Shown here: piece after piece, positions 34,926 to 43,451 of the stretch | Numbering within the stretch: the first letter of the stretch is position 1 | How the letters are laid out: each line of letters begins with the position of its first letter | NCBI GenBank assembly: GCA_023435895.1 | Contig: JAEZLH010000027.1 | Location: 402,104-466,103 of the forward strand | Direction of reading: 5' to 3' | Source: Bacillota bacterium | GTDB lineage: Bacteria; Bacillota; Clostridia; Lachnospirales; Lachnospiraceae | Length of the DNA: 64,000 nucleotides | Made by a program: the position numbers and the translations under genes | The notes under the pieces: model-generated | Told to the model about the DNA's origin: nothing | Seen by the model: the letters and a program-made list of their open reading frames with translations, nothing else | Databases searched by the model: none

Positions 34926-35537
34926 ATGGTTTTTAAAGGTTTAAAATTCGGCATGTTATTGCAATTGGCAGTTGGACCCATGTGTTTATTGGTTTTCAAC
35001 ACCTCAGCAAAAAATGGACTATTAATGGGGCTATCTCTTGTGCTTGCAATTACGTTGATTGATTTGTTATTCATTACATTGTCGGGCTTGGGCGTTGGTG
35101 CGATTATCGATAAAGAGCCCATTAAAAAGGGGATTAAAGTATTTGGTGTACTGGTATTGGTGCTATTTGGTGCAAATATAATCGCGGGGGCATTTCAGAT
35201 AAGCCTGATTCCGAATATTCAGTTATTTGGTGAAGCAAGTGAGAAAGGGATTTTTATTCAAGGATTGTTATTAACCGCATCGAATCCTTTAACAATCGTC
35301 TTCTGGAGCGGCGTATTTTCCACTCAGGTTATTGAGAACAATTACAATAGGGTACAGTTATGCTATTTTGGATTAGGTTGTGTTCTTTCCACCATTTGCT
35401 TCTTATCTTTTATTGCTTTACTCGGTGTTGTAATCAGCGGATTTATATCTCAAAGTATAATGCAGCTGATGAATGTTGTGGTTGGAGTTGTGATTATATA
35501 CTTTGGGGGACGATTGTTACTGCGAAAGAGCAAATAA
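34926..35537 (+). CDS. LysE-family exporter
   Basis: The 203-aa membrane protein has six hydrophobic segments and the LysE/RhtB signatures LQLAVGPMCLLVFNTSAKNG and LLTASNPLTIVFWSGVFS (the conserved N-P pair in helix 4). Such proteins export amino acids or related metabolites. GGGAGA precedes ATG 34926; an earlier in-frame GTG/ATG lacks a site. Confidence 0.88.
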   Translation: MVFKGLKFGMLLQLAVGPMCLLVFNTSAKNGLLMGLSLVLAITLIDLLFITLSGLGVGAIIDKEPIKKGIKVFGVLVLVLFGANIIAGAFQISLIPNIQLFGEASEKGIFIQGLLLTASNPLTIVFWSGVFSTQVIENNYNRVQLCYFGLGCVLSTICFLSFIALLGVVISGFISQSIMQLMNVVVGVVIIYFGGRLLLRKSK

Positions 35538-35651
35538 AATACTAGGTTGTCTGAGCCGATGTTGATGAATAACATGCCATGGATAAAATGCCTAGCAAGA
35601 TATAGTTATTTTGAAATCATAATAATTGATTATACAAGAGGAGGTAATAAT

Positions 35652-36041
35652 ATGAAACTGGACGGGTTTGGCATATTTGTTAACGATATGGAGGTAATGG
35701 TTCGATTTTATAGAGATGTATTAGGATTTGAGATTACAGAAAAAGAAGATACTACAAATGTATACCTAGAAAAAGACGGAACGTTATTCCTGCTATACCG
35801 AAGATCTGATTTTGAAGACATGATAAATCGTCGATTACAGTATGCTAACGATGTAAACGGCCATTTTGAAATAGCCTTAAGTGTAAACAATTATGCAGAG
35901 GTAGACCTTGAATATCAAAAAGTTGTTGCAAAAGGAGCTACTCCAATATTAGAACCAATAACGGAACCGTGGGGTCAAAGGACCTGCTATATTGCAGATC
36001 CGGAGGGCAACCTAGTTGAAATTGGGTCATTTAATCCATAA
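35652..36041 (+). CDS. VOC-family protein
   Basis: The 129-aa VOC protein has GFGIFVNDMEVMVRFYRDVLGF, FEIALSVNNYAEVDLEYQ and ends IADPEGNLVEIGSF, with the terminal metal-ligand Glu kept. AGAGGAGGTAATAAT gives a clear start at 35652; the longer upstream frame has no site. The substrate is unknown. Confidence 0.88.
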   Translation: MKLDGFGIFVNDMEVMVRFYRDVLGFEITEKEDTTNVYLEKDGTLFLLYRRSDFEDMINRRLQYANDVNGHFEIALSVNNYAEVDLEYQKVVAKGATPILEPITEPWGQRTCYIADPEGNLVEIGSFNP

Positions 36042-36090
36042 GTGGTCATACATCAGAGGATGATTTTCGGTTATGGTAGGTATATAAGCT

Positions 36091-36183
36091 ATGCAGATTG
36101 CCAATGAACTTCGGTGAAAAAGCTATTTGTCCCCAACATTCGGCTGTTATTCTATAAAAGATTTAAGAGCTGAAGCAAAATAA
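36091..36183 (+). pseudogene. Degenerate short coding remnant
   Basis: ATG 36091 reads MQIANELR, then TGA, then KSYLSPTFGCYS and KDLRAEAK to a stop. A similar segment, MQLANELCRKNYL, lies at 57491 on the + strand. The two copies look like worn pieces of the same unknown gene. Confidence 0.3.
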
Positions 36184-36256
36184 TGTATTAATTAGCAATA
36201 AATCATATGGCCAGAATATAATATAATGATTTCTCCATGATGAGGAGCGTAATCTT

Positions 36257-36610
36257 ATGTTTAATACCGTGGCCGGTGGTCTTATCTTAACACTGAAAGA
36301 AAATACATTAACCCCAGCAGGAGCAACCTTCATCTTGAATAATTTAGGACCGGAGGTTGCATATTACGGCCAACAGTATTTTCTTCAAATGTATTTTGAT
36401 GATCAGTGGTATGATATTACGGGGGATCCATCTTGGACTTTGGAGCTAATTCATATTAACCCGGGAGAGAAAACGGAACTCCCTGTTGATTGGAGTAATT
36501 TCTTTGGAGTATTACCTCCTGGTAACTATCGTTTTATAAAAGAGTTCCAGTTATCCAACTATCGGACGGGAAAAAAGCTATATTTAAGTTATCCCTTTGT
36601 AATAGAGTAA
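36257..36610 (+). CDS. Bacterial Ig-like domain protein (Big_14-like)
   Basis: The 117-aa beta-rich protein has LTLKENTLTPAGATFILNNLG, FLQMYFDDQWYDI and INPGEKTELPVDWSNFFGVLPP, which match a bacterial immunoglobulin-like domain usually found in lipoproteins. Here no signal peptide or lipobox is seen, so it is either cytoplasmic or missing its 5' end. TGAGGAGCG precedes the ATG. Confidence 0.7.
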   Translation: MFNTVAGGLILTLKENTLTPAGATFILNNLGPEVAYYGQQYFLQMYFDDQWYDITGDPSWTLELIHINPGEKTELPVDWSNFFGVLPPGNYRFIKEFQLSNYRTGKKLYLSYPFVIE

Positions 36611-36640
36611 AGTAATAGTATGAAATAAACAGACTAGATG

Positions 36641-36675
36641 AGTCCTTACCTTTACTTGGGTTAGGACTTATTTTT
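36641..36675 (+). terminator. Rho-independent terminator
   Basis: AGTCCTTACC and GGTTAGGACT pair with one mismatch around TTTACTTG... and are followed by TATTTTT. It ends the Ig-like gene. Confidence 0.75.
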
Positions 36676-36769
36676 CGTGTTATAGAACATTATATGATAT
36701 AATGAATCATAGTCGGCAATGATGAAGAAATAGGGCTAAATTGATATCTGTCAAAAGGAGTGAACGAGC

Positions 36770-37678
36770 TTGAAAAATATTACTAAGATTGAATTTTACA
36801 CTGGAAGTAAAGAGGAATTATTACCTGATTTCGCTCATGATTTTCAATACATTGCTTCCCACGTTGAGCTAGATAATTATATAACTCGTTCCGTCCCATG
36901 GCATTGGCACAAAGCAGTAGAACTTTTCTATATACAAAGCGGTGCTTTAGAATATTATACCCCAAAGGGGAAGGTGGTATTTCCTGCAGGCTCCGGCGGA
37001 ATGATTAATTCTAATGTACTTCATAGAACCAAAACAGTGGATGATATAAAAGGGACGGTTCAACTTTTGCATATTTTTGATCCAATCTTTATATCCGGTG
37101 AACTGGGAAGCCGTATAGAAAAACGGTATATTGCACCTATTACAGCATCCCAGTTAGAAATCATAGCACTCTTCCCCGAGGATCAATCGCAAGCACCTTT
37201 ATTAAATTCAATACGTGAATCCTTTCATTTTTCAGAAAGTGATATTGGATATGAAATAAAACTACGCGCAGCTTTATCTGAGATATGGCTGCAGCTTTAT
37301 AACCTTTCCCTCCCTATTGTGGAGAGTAAGGGAGAGTATGACAAAATGAATGAAAAAGTAAAGCTAATGATGATATATATTCATGATCATTTTGCAGAGA
37401 AAATTACAGTTGCAGAGATTGCAGCCTCTGCTTTTTCCAGCGAACGTGAGTGCTTTCGTGTATTCCATGATCGGCTGCACATGACTCCCATAGATTATAT
37501 CCAAGGCTATCGTCTGCAAATGGCATGTGATTTATTGGTAAAAAGCCAGGAATCGGTAACCTATATAAGCCAAGCCTGTGGGATGGGAAGCAGTAGCTAT
37601 TTTGGGAAAGTATTTCGTGAAAAAATAGGTTGTACCCCTTTGGAATATCGTAACAGATGGCAGAATAATGATATATAA
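36770..37678 (+). CDS. AraC-family transcriptional regulator
   Basis: The 302-aa protein has an N-terminal cupin (SVPWHWHKAVELFYIQSG, a typical H-W-H metal or sugar pocket) and a C-terminal double helix-turn-helix: ITVAEIAASAFSSERECFRVF and VTYISQACGMGSSSYFGKVF, ending CTPLEYRN. Start TTG 36770 follows AAAAGGAG. Its targets are not adjacent in an obvious way. Confidence 0.9.
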   Translation: MKNITKIEFYTGSKEELLPDFAHDFQYIASHVELDNYITRSVPWHWHKAVELFYIQSGALEYYTPKGKVVFPAGSGGMINSNVLHRTKTVDDIKGTVQLLHIFDPIFISGELGSRIEKRYIAPITASQLEIIALFPEDQSQAPLLNSIRESFHFSESDIGYEIKLRAALSEIWLQLYNLSLPIVESKGEYDKMNEKVKLMMIYIHDHFAEKITVAEIAASAFSSERECFRVFHDRLHMTPIDYIQGYRLQMACDLLVKSQESVTYISQACGMGSSSYFGKVFREKIGCTPLEYRNRWQNNDI

Positions 37679-37810
37679 TGGCAGTAAACAGATATTTATC
37701 AACAGATAATTGCACTATAATGATATTCGTTGAGATGATTAAGTGATTTGCAAGAGGGAACTCTTTCAATCACCATAGGAGAGCCGAATTTCATGAATGG
37801 AGGATATGCA

Positions 37811-38050
37811 ATGGTAAAATTAAATATCTATAATATGAAAAGTTTTTTAGAAACAGTAAATAAGTGTAGTGGGTTAGTTCATTTGATACTACCGGATGGA
37901 CAAAAAGTAAATATGAATAAAGAGTATGAGTTTCAAAAAGAACTCTTACAAAAGCATAAGGAGAACAAAGGATATACACAGTTCTCACTCGATATTCCAG
38001 ATTCAAAAGATTACATACATATTGTGTGCTGTGCGGTTGTAGATTGTTAA
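37811..38050 (+). CDS. Small uncharacterised protein
   Basis: The 79-aa protein has LNIYNMKSFLETVNKCSG, VHLILPDGQKVNMNK and DIPDSKDYIHIVCCAVVDC. It is a short alpha/beta protein found, as far as I recall, in several Firmicutes with unknown role. GGAGG seven bases before sets ATG 37811; upstream ATGs lack this spacing. Confidence 0.6.
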   Translation: MVKLNIYNMKSFLETVNKCSGLVHLILPDGQKVNMNKEYEFQKELLQKHKENKGYTQFSLDIPDSKDYIHIVCCAVVDC

Positions 38051-38125
38051 GTGATGAATATACTCCACCCTGAAGGAAGGATATTAATTATTTGGGAGTA
38101 ATCTATAATATAGGAAATATATTCC

Positions 38126-38174
38126 TTGACATACCTAGATTATCTAAGTATAATTTACCTAGATAGTCTAGGTA
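38126..38174 (+). promoter_or_regulatory. PadR promoter with two operator palindromes
   Basis: TTGACA (38126-38131) and TATAAT (38149-38154) are 17 bp apart. An ACCTAGA-TTA-TCTAAGT dyad (38131-38151) fills the spacer and reaches the -10 box, and TACCTAGA-TAG-TCTAGGTA (38156-38174) lies just downstream, centred 24 bp away. This geometry fits autorepression by the PadR protein. Confidence 0.8.
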
Positions 38175-38193
38175 TTTTTTATGGAGGTGGAAT

Positions 38194-38538
38194 ATGGATA
38201 TTGATAAAGGATTAATAGGGGGGAGTACACCGTTATTGCTGTTATCTTTACTGGAAGAATCAGATCTATATGGTTATGAGATTATAAAAAAACTCGATCA
38301 GAAATCAAATAATGTATTTCAATTTAAAGAGGGAACATTATATCCGGTGCTTCACAAGATGGAGAATAATGGGTATATAAAATCTTATAAGTTAAAAAGT
38401 GAAACCGGCAAAGAACGTAAATATTATAAAATAACCAATAATGGGAAAAAGCAACTTGCAGAAGAAAGAGAGAAATGGGAACTATTTTCTGTTTCGATTA
38501 ATAATGTGATTGGCGGTGGAGCCTATGCTTTCAACTAA
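38194..38538 (+). CDS. PadR-family transcriptional regulator
   Basis: The 114-aa winged-helix regulator has LLLLSLLEESDLYGYEIIKKL, FKEGTLYPVLHKMENNGYI and GKERKYYKITNNGKKQL, the classic PadR/PF03551 core. It lacks the long C-terminal dimerisation helix of PadR-like subfamily 1, fitting the short subfamily. Two palindromes overlap its promoter, so it probably represses itself and the following membrane-protein gene. Confidence 0.93.
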   Translation: MDIDKGLIGGSTPLLLLSLLEESDLYGYEIIKKLDQKSNNVFQFKEGTLYPVLHKMENNGYIKSYKLKSETGKERKYYKITNNGKKQLAEEREKWELFSVSINNVIGGGAYAFN

Positions 38539-39244
38539 ATGCAATGATTATATTAATGAAATCCTGTCCTATGTCAAATATCCGTTTGTTCATTCGGCTA
38601 TTAAGAAAGAATTCAGTAGTCATATGGATGAAAAAATGGATTACTATCTGGAGCAGGGAAATAATCTGGATGAATCAAGCCACCTTACCATACGAGATAT
38701 GGGAGATGCAAAGGAGATTGGAACAGCGCTTAATAAACAACATAACCCATTTTGGAGTTGGATTCATTTAGTAACCAATATAATTGTGATTATATTTATT
38801 ATGATAGCATTAAAAACTTTAGTTGTTTTTATCGATGAGAAGATCATTGATGATAAGCAAGACCGCGGGATAACTCATGGGATTGTAGAAAGTGGCACAA
38901 ATGAATTTGAAATAGACAAAGAAATAACTTTTGAACATACAAAGATTTGCTTTACGAAGATGACCTACAATCACCAAAATAAAGAAGTTAGAGTTTATTA
39001 TAAGTCTTATGGAACAAATTTTGATTTGTTTGGTGGGTTTTCCATGGGATTTAATATATTCGATGATAAAGGGAAGTTATATAAGCCATGGACTAAGAGC
39101 AGTAATCAAAAAGTGGTGAGAAATGGGGTACTGATTTACTATGATTTTCCAGAAGACTCTAGCACCATCACGATCTCTTATGATAAGTTTAATAGGGAGT
39201 TTCAAGTAGAAATACCTTTCAAGGCAGGTGAAGCTAGTGATTAG
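38525..39244 (+). CDS. Membrane protein with HAAS-like N-terminal domain
   Basis: The 239-aa protein has an N-terminal helical domain (VKYPFVHSAIKKEFSSHM, DMGDAKEIGTALNKQHNP) like the HAAS/permease-prefix domains that pair with PadR regulators. One membrane helix follows at about residues 85-106, and then an extracytoplasmic beta-rich domain. ATG 38525 overlaps the padR end by 14 nt, which suggests coupling and regulator-membrane partner function, as in PadR-HAAS pairs. Confidence 0.75.
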   Translation: MLSTKCNDYINEILSYVKYPFVHSAIKKEFSSHMDEKMDYYLEQGNNLDESSHLTIRDMGDAKEIGTALNKQHNPFWSWIHLVTNIIVIIFIMIALKTLVVFIDEKIIDDKQDRGITHGIVESGTNEFEIDKEITFEHTKICFTKMTYNHQNKEVRVYYKSYGTNFDLFGGFSMGFNIFDDKGKLYKPWTKSSNQKVVRNGVLIYYDFPEDSSTITISYDKFNREFQVEIPFKAGEASD

Positions 39245-39809
39245 AATAAAAAAGATAGTCCGAAATGTATTTATAATTATTCTGCTATTTATGATCATAA
39301 TAAAAGTTTTGGATCTTAGCCTAACACCTTTGGCTGCCTTTAGACAAGACGAAAAGAGAAGGTATTATGGTCCCTCCGAAGTAGTACAAATTCAAAAATT
39401 TGGACATATGGCTTATGGAGTAGGTAAATATGACAGATGGTATTCCTTTCAAGAAATATCAAAACTATATTTTGTTTGGCAGATTCCTTTTGATATAAAA
39501 ATTGTTGAAAATGATATAAATAAATCAATCAGTGCTAGGGTTGCATATGATTCATTTGGAAACTATAACGTGGCTTTTGGTATTGTAAATGATATGAATA
39601 TTAAGAAGATTGAAATTTCACTAGAAAATGGAAAAATTCTTTCTCAATCTAACATTATGGAAGGCGGATTATTTTTATTACCATGGGAACAAGGATTTGA
39701 TGGCAGTAATTATGATGGTATAATGATTATGGGTTATAATTCGCAAAATAAATTATTATTTGAAGAAAAATTACATGGAGTATCGAATGAGGAGCGATAT
39801 TTTCATTAG
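39237..39809 (+). CDS. Uncharacterised membrane-anchored protein
   Basis: The 190-aa protein has one N-terminal hydrophobic helix (about residues 8-25) and an extracytoplasmic domain with a tract of aromatic residues, DRWYSFQEISKLYFVW. The GTG start overlaps the previous gene by 8 nt and follows AGGTGA, so it is probably part of the PadR operon. An alternative GTG at 39228 is in frame. No family is recognised. Confidence 0.6.
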   Translation: MIRIKKIVRNVFIIILLFMIIIKVLDLSLTPLAAFRQDEKRRYYGPSEVVQIQKFGHMAYGVGKYDRWYSFQEISKLYFVWQIPFDIKIVENDINKSISARVAYDSFGNYNVAFGIVNDMNIKKIEISLENGKILSQSNIMEGGLFLLPWEQGFDGSNYDGIMIMGYNSQNKLLFEEKLHGVSNEERYFH

Positions 39810-39928
39810 GGACTTTAGTAATGATTCAAGAGTACTGAAAATGGTTAAATCAGATAGTACCATAACCTAATATAGAGTTACATTTTATTGATAACCAACG
39901 AAAAAACCATGTTGTAAGAAAGGACGTT

Positions 39929-40504
39929 ATGAAGAAATATTTTAATTGTACATATAAATTCAAATTAATTTACATTATTTTGGTCGCTATACTGCTGATA
40001 TCCATTTTGTGTAAAATAGTGCTATTATGTCTTTCATCTAATGAAGTTTATATTTATCTGAATAGGATAGTAAACAATGAGATTCAGCAATATTTGCTAT
40101 ATATTGGAATTATTGACTTGACTACTTTTTTGATTCTCATCTTAAAAAGTAAAATTCAAAAAAGTATTATCACTATAGTGTGTATGATTTCTCTTGTTGG
40201 AATTTCGGTTTTAAATGGTGGTTTATGGGAACCGGATAAAAGTTATTTTGAGTTTAGATCACCGGATAATAAGACAATTATTATTGAAGAGAGTAGTTGG
40301 TTACAAGGAGGATGGAGTAAGGTTTATCAGAAAATAAACTCGAATATTATCTGTGGATTGAATGGTAATATTTCGACCGATGATGGATATAGGCCATTTT
40401 CAAATAATGATTATGCCATAGAATGGTCTATTAATTCAGTCAAAATAACCTATGGTTTTGGAAGTGAGGACATACAAAAGAGTGAGATTATTAATCTAAA
40501 ATAA
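39929..40504 (+). CDS. Uncharacterised two- or three-helix membrane protein
   Basis: The 191-aa protein has hydrophobic segments at about residues 10-32, 49-68 and 75-92, then a soluble C-terminal half with SYFEFRSPDNKTIIIEESSW. AGAAAGGACG precedes the ATG. No recognised family; it may be a lineage-specific neighbour of the PadR operon. Confidence 0.6.
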   Translation: MKKYFNCTYKFKLIYIILVAILLISILCKIVLLCLSSNEVYIYLNRIVNNEIQQYLLYIGIIDLTTFLILILKSKIQKSIITIVCMISLVGISVLNGGLWEPDKSYFEFRSPDNKTIIIEESSWLQGGWSKVYQKINSNIICGLNGNISTDDGYRPFSNNDYAIEWSINSVKITYGFGSEDIQKSEIINLK

Positions 40505-40553
40505 AAAATAGTGAATACGTAAATATTAAGGAGATTTATGAAATAATATTGGA

Positions 40554-40864
40554 ATGCATGCAATATACATAGTTCAAAATTGTGGTATGCATCTTGAAAT
40601 TATCTGTAGGATAATATTACAGACACATAAAGATTTTGGAGATTTACGATTTCATAATACTACACTTGGGAAAGCAATACAGTTAGTTAAAGGTTTAAAT
40701 ATCGTGGATAGTAATATTATTATCGCTCTAGATATAATTTATCAAAACATGAAGTGAATCAGGATGAATCAAGAGAAAGACTTTTTAATGCGTATGAAGC
40801 AGTTACAGCATATTATTCTGCACGAGTTTTAGGTGTCTATTTATTAAATAGAAGTAAACGGTAG
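40554..40864 (+). pseudogene. Frameshifted gene of an uncharacterised helical protein family
   Basis: The first frame (40554-40757) reads NCGMHLEIICRIIL and LGKAIQLVKGLNIVDSNIII and stops. The continuation in another frame, HEVNQDESRERLFNAYEAV and VLGVYLLNRSK, runs to 40864. The join is near 40748. Together they form about 100 residues of one helical protein. I cannot name its function. It marks the left side of the accessory region. Confidence 0.6.
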
Positions 40865-41000
40865 ACCTTTTATCAATATTCAAGTAGTAATTCTATGACA
40901 AGTACTAAAAATCCATTGATAACTCTCTATCAAAATGGTAGAATAAACTAATTAAAGGGAATTCACACCAAAATAATAACTTTGAGGTAGGGAGAGGTAA

Positions 41001-42215
41001 ATGGAGAATCTCAGTGGATCAATAATTATTGATAATACAACAATATATGGGGCTAGTAAAGCTTATAAGACAAGATTAAATAGATTTGAAGATTGGTATC
41101 AAGAAATTAATTTAGTTAATATAAGATCACTAATTGATCTATTAGAAACAATAGTTTTAAATGAAAATATCCTAGTTGATATATCGAGTACTAATGCATT
41201 AAATAAAAAAATTGACTACGATAGAGATATTTATTTCAATGCTGTGCAATGGAAAGAAATGGAAGAAATAAATGATAATAATGATAGCATTTTGAAAACT
41301 CATTTATTTGATGAGAATATTGTTTTTTTAGCCATAAATCTCTCATTAAATAAATTAATAAACCTTTTACATAATGGATATTTTTTAAGGCGTAATTACT
41401 TTGAATTAAACAACTATAATGTACCGAATTTTTACAATACACCTGTTGAATTCAAAGAACTTTTGTTAAAGTGTTTGCCACAAAACATACCACAAGATAT
41501 TAAATACTCAATAACCGAAGCAGAAAATAATTTAAAAATGGTAAGTAACTATGAGTCTAATTACGCTATGTTTGCATTTAGAGGTTTTTATTATCAAGAG
41601 TTAGCCAATATTTTAAGTCTATCATATTTACCACATACATGGCGTGCAGATTTAATAAATGACAATTTTAATCATAAATTTGACTTCAAAAACTGTATAT
41701 TAAATGAAGTATCATTTGTAAGAAAAGAATTAACTGAAATTTTAAATAATGAACTCCGATTGAAATTATTTGAGTTTGATATCCCATTGATAGCATCTTA
41801 TATACTTAGTAATTCAGACTCTAGGCAAAATTTATTAAAAACCGCTGTTGAGGTAAGAAGGTGCTCTTCAGCTAAGAGATTTAGGAAATGGCTTACAGAA
41901 ATGCAAATTAATATAGATAATGAAAAAAATTTAGTTAATATTAATGAAGCACTAAAGGAAATAGATGACATTGTTAATGATTTACATAACGAACTAGGAA
42001 AAGAAAATAATAGCAAACAGCCTTTCATTATAAAAGCAATTCTGAATCCATTCAATGTCTATTCAAATTCATCCTTAGAATTTAACATAAATATTAATCT
42101 AGGTTGGGTGGATAAAATGTTTAATCGTAAGCCTCATTTGACTTTTTTAAGAAAAATTACTAAAGAATCACTGTATGTCCCTAATTTTATAAAATGCTAT
42201 CAAAATCTAAAATAG
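41001..42215 (+). CDS. Uncharacterised 404-aa protein in the defence island
   Basis: This 404-aa, Asn/Lys/Leu-rich, mainly helical protein has no membrane segment or nucleotide-binding motif. Visible segments include IIIDNTTIYGASKAYKTRL, LSYLPHTWRADL and EVRRCSSAKRFRKWLTEM. The strongly AT-rich codon use matches the neighbouring Gabija-like genes. AGGGAGAGG precedes the ATG. I do not recognise it. Its position, directly before an IS remnant and a defence operon, makes it a candidate accessory or defence protein. Confidence 0.65.
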   Translation: MENLSGSIIIDNTTIYGASKAYKTRLNRFEDWYQEINLVNIRSLIDLLETIVLNENILVDISSTNALNKKIDYDRDIYFNAVQWKEMEEINDNNDSILKTHLFDENIVFLAINLSLNKLINLLHNGYFLRRNYFELNNYNVPNFYNTPVEFKELLLKCLPQNIPQDIKYSITEAENNLKMVSNYESNYAMFAFRGFYYQELANILSLSYLPHTWRADLINDNFNHKFDFKNCILNEVSFVRKELTEILNNELRLKLFEFDIPLIASYILSNSDSRQNLLKTAVEVRRCSSAKRFRKWLTEMQINIDNEKNLVNINEALKEIDDIVNDLHNELGKENNSKQPFIIKAILNPFNVYSNSSLEFNININLGWVDKMFNRKPHLTFLRKITKESLYVPNFIKCYQNLK

Positions 42216-42373
42216 TATAATTTTTGTATGACTTCTATATTTTGGGTATACTTGCATGTCATATTTGGTCTGGACTAAAATATTCATATCTATTCAGGAT
42301 TAGCACTGCTTTCATTTTATGGAATTGTTAATAAAAGTGTAGTCGCATAAACTCACTAAATTTCCTTTGATGG

Positions 42374-43100
42374 TTATGCTGCCAGAAGTCGTTCTTCTGA
42401 CAGCTCTTTATATACAGAAGGGGGATATCCCCCAGGGTTTGTTGTATAGACTCTTGTTCGATTGTAATAAGTGAATACATATTTGAAAATGATGCTCTTG
42501 ACGTCCTCGCGTTTCATTTTATAGGTAGGTATCCGATAGAGAAGTTCCTTCTTCAAAGTAGCAAAGAATCTCTCCATCCTTGCGTTATCGTAGCAATGAT
42601 CCACACCGCTGAGACTTTGAGTAACACCTACTTTGGATAATTCCTGATGAAAGGCATCGCATGTATATTGGCTGCCCCTGTCGGAATGAAGAATTGTTCC
42701 ATCAAGCTTATAACGTCGAGTAAGCGCATGAAGGGTATCAATGCAGAGTTCTTTTTTCATGTTATTTCTCTTGACTAGGCAGAGTATTTCTCCATTAAAA
42801 CAATCTAGTATCGGAGAAATGTAAAGTTTTCCATTTGAACACTGTATCTGAGATATATCGGTCAAAAGCTTTTGCAACGGTTGAGACGAGGAAAAATTCT
42901 GTTTCAGTAGATTTTCTCGCTCTTGGATTTCTGTTGTAGCATGTGTTAGACCCTTCGGTTTCCTTCTAGGTTTATGTAGTCATCCATGCTCACGCATGAT
43001 TCTGCGTATTCCTGCTTTTAGACCTCGTTGTAATAAAGCTAATTGCATGCGCGGAGCACCATAGTTATCGTTAAATGGAGATTCGTTCAAATAATATACA
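42374..43100 (-). mobile_element. IS3-family transposase remnant (OrfB)
   Basis: Reading leftwards from about 43098, VYYLNESPFNDNYGAPR and GIRRIMREHG are followed by TGA where Trp is expected (W-x-HKPRRK context). The frame continues into QIQCSNGKLYISPILDCFNGEIL, then LHSDRGSQYT and the terminal Glu region ARMERFFATLKKE, the DDE core of IS3/IS150-type integrases. The 5' part of orfB and all of orfA are missing. It is non-functional. Confidence 0.85.
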
Positions 43101-43451
43101 TTATTTTAAGATGAACTTCAAATATGTAAATATAAAATCGAAATCTAGAACGAAGTATTATACTTTTTATACAAGAGCGATAATAAGTATTCATTCGAAA
43201 TTATTATTTTAATTTTACTAATAATATTTTTGATGAGCTGAATAAAGAATATTATTAGTATTATTTTTCGGAAGAATTTTAAAGAGGAATAGAGACTAGA
43301 AGACTAATCTCTATTCTTTTTTGCTATAATAGTAAAAAATTATATAACATTATGACAAAATATGGTATAATATGAATTGTTCATTTGTTTTATAAGTACT
43401 ACTAATAGCAATGATGAAAAATTAAATTTATCCTAAGAAAGGAATACAATA
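43101..43451 (+). promoter_or_regulatory. AT-rich gap with terminator and promoter for the Gabija-like operon
   Basis: GAATAGAGA and TCTCTATTC pair at about 43288-43317 and are followed by TTTTTTGC, a terminator isolating the operon from upstream. An extended -10 box, TGGTATAAT, is at 43363-43371 with no good -35 box. AAGAAAGG precedes the first gene. No coding frame is seen in this gap. Confidence 0.6.

Noticed and set aside
1..40504. Integron cassette array
   Set aside because: Despite many single-gene units, no attC-like recombination sites or IntI integrase were seen.
42374..42877. Functional IS3 element
   Set aside because: orfA is missing and the orfB frame has an internal TGA and no start region.
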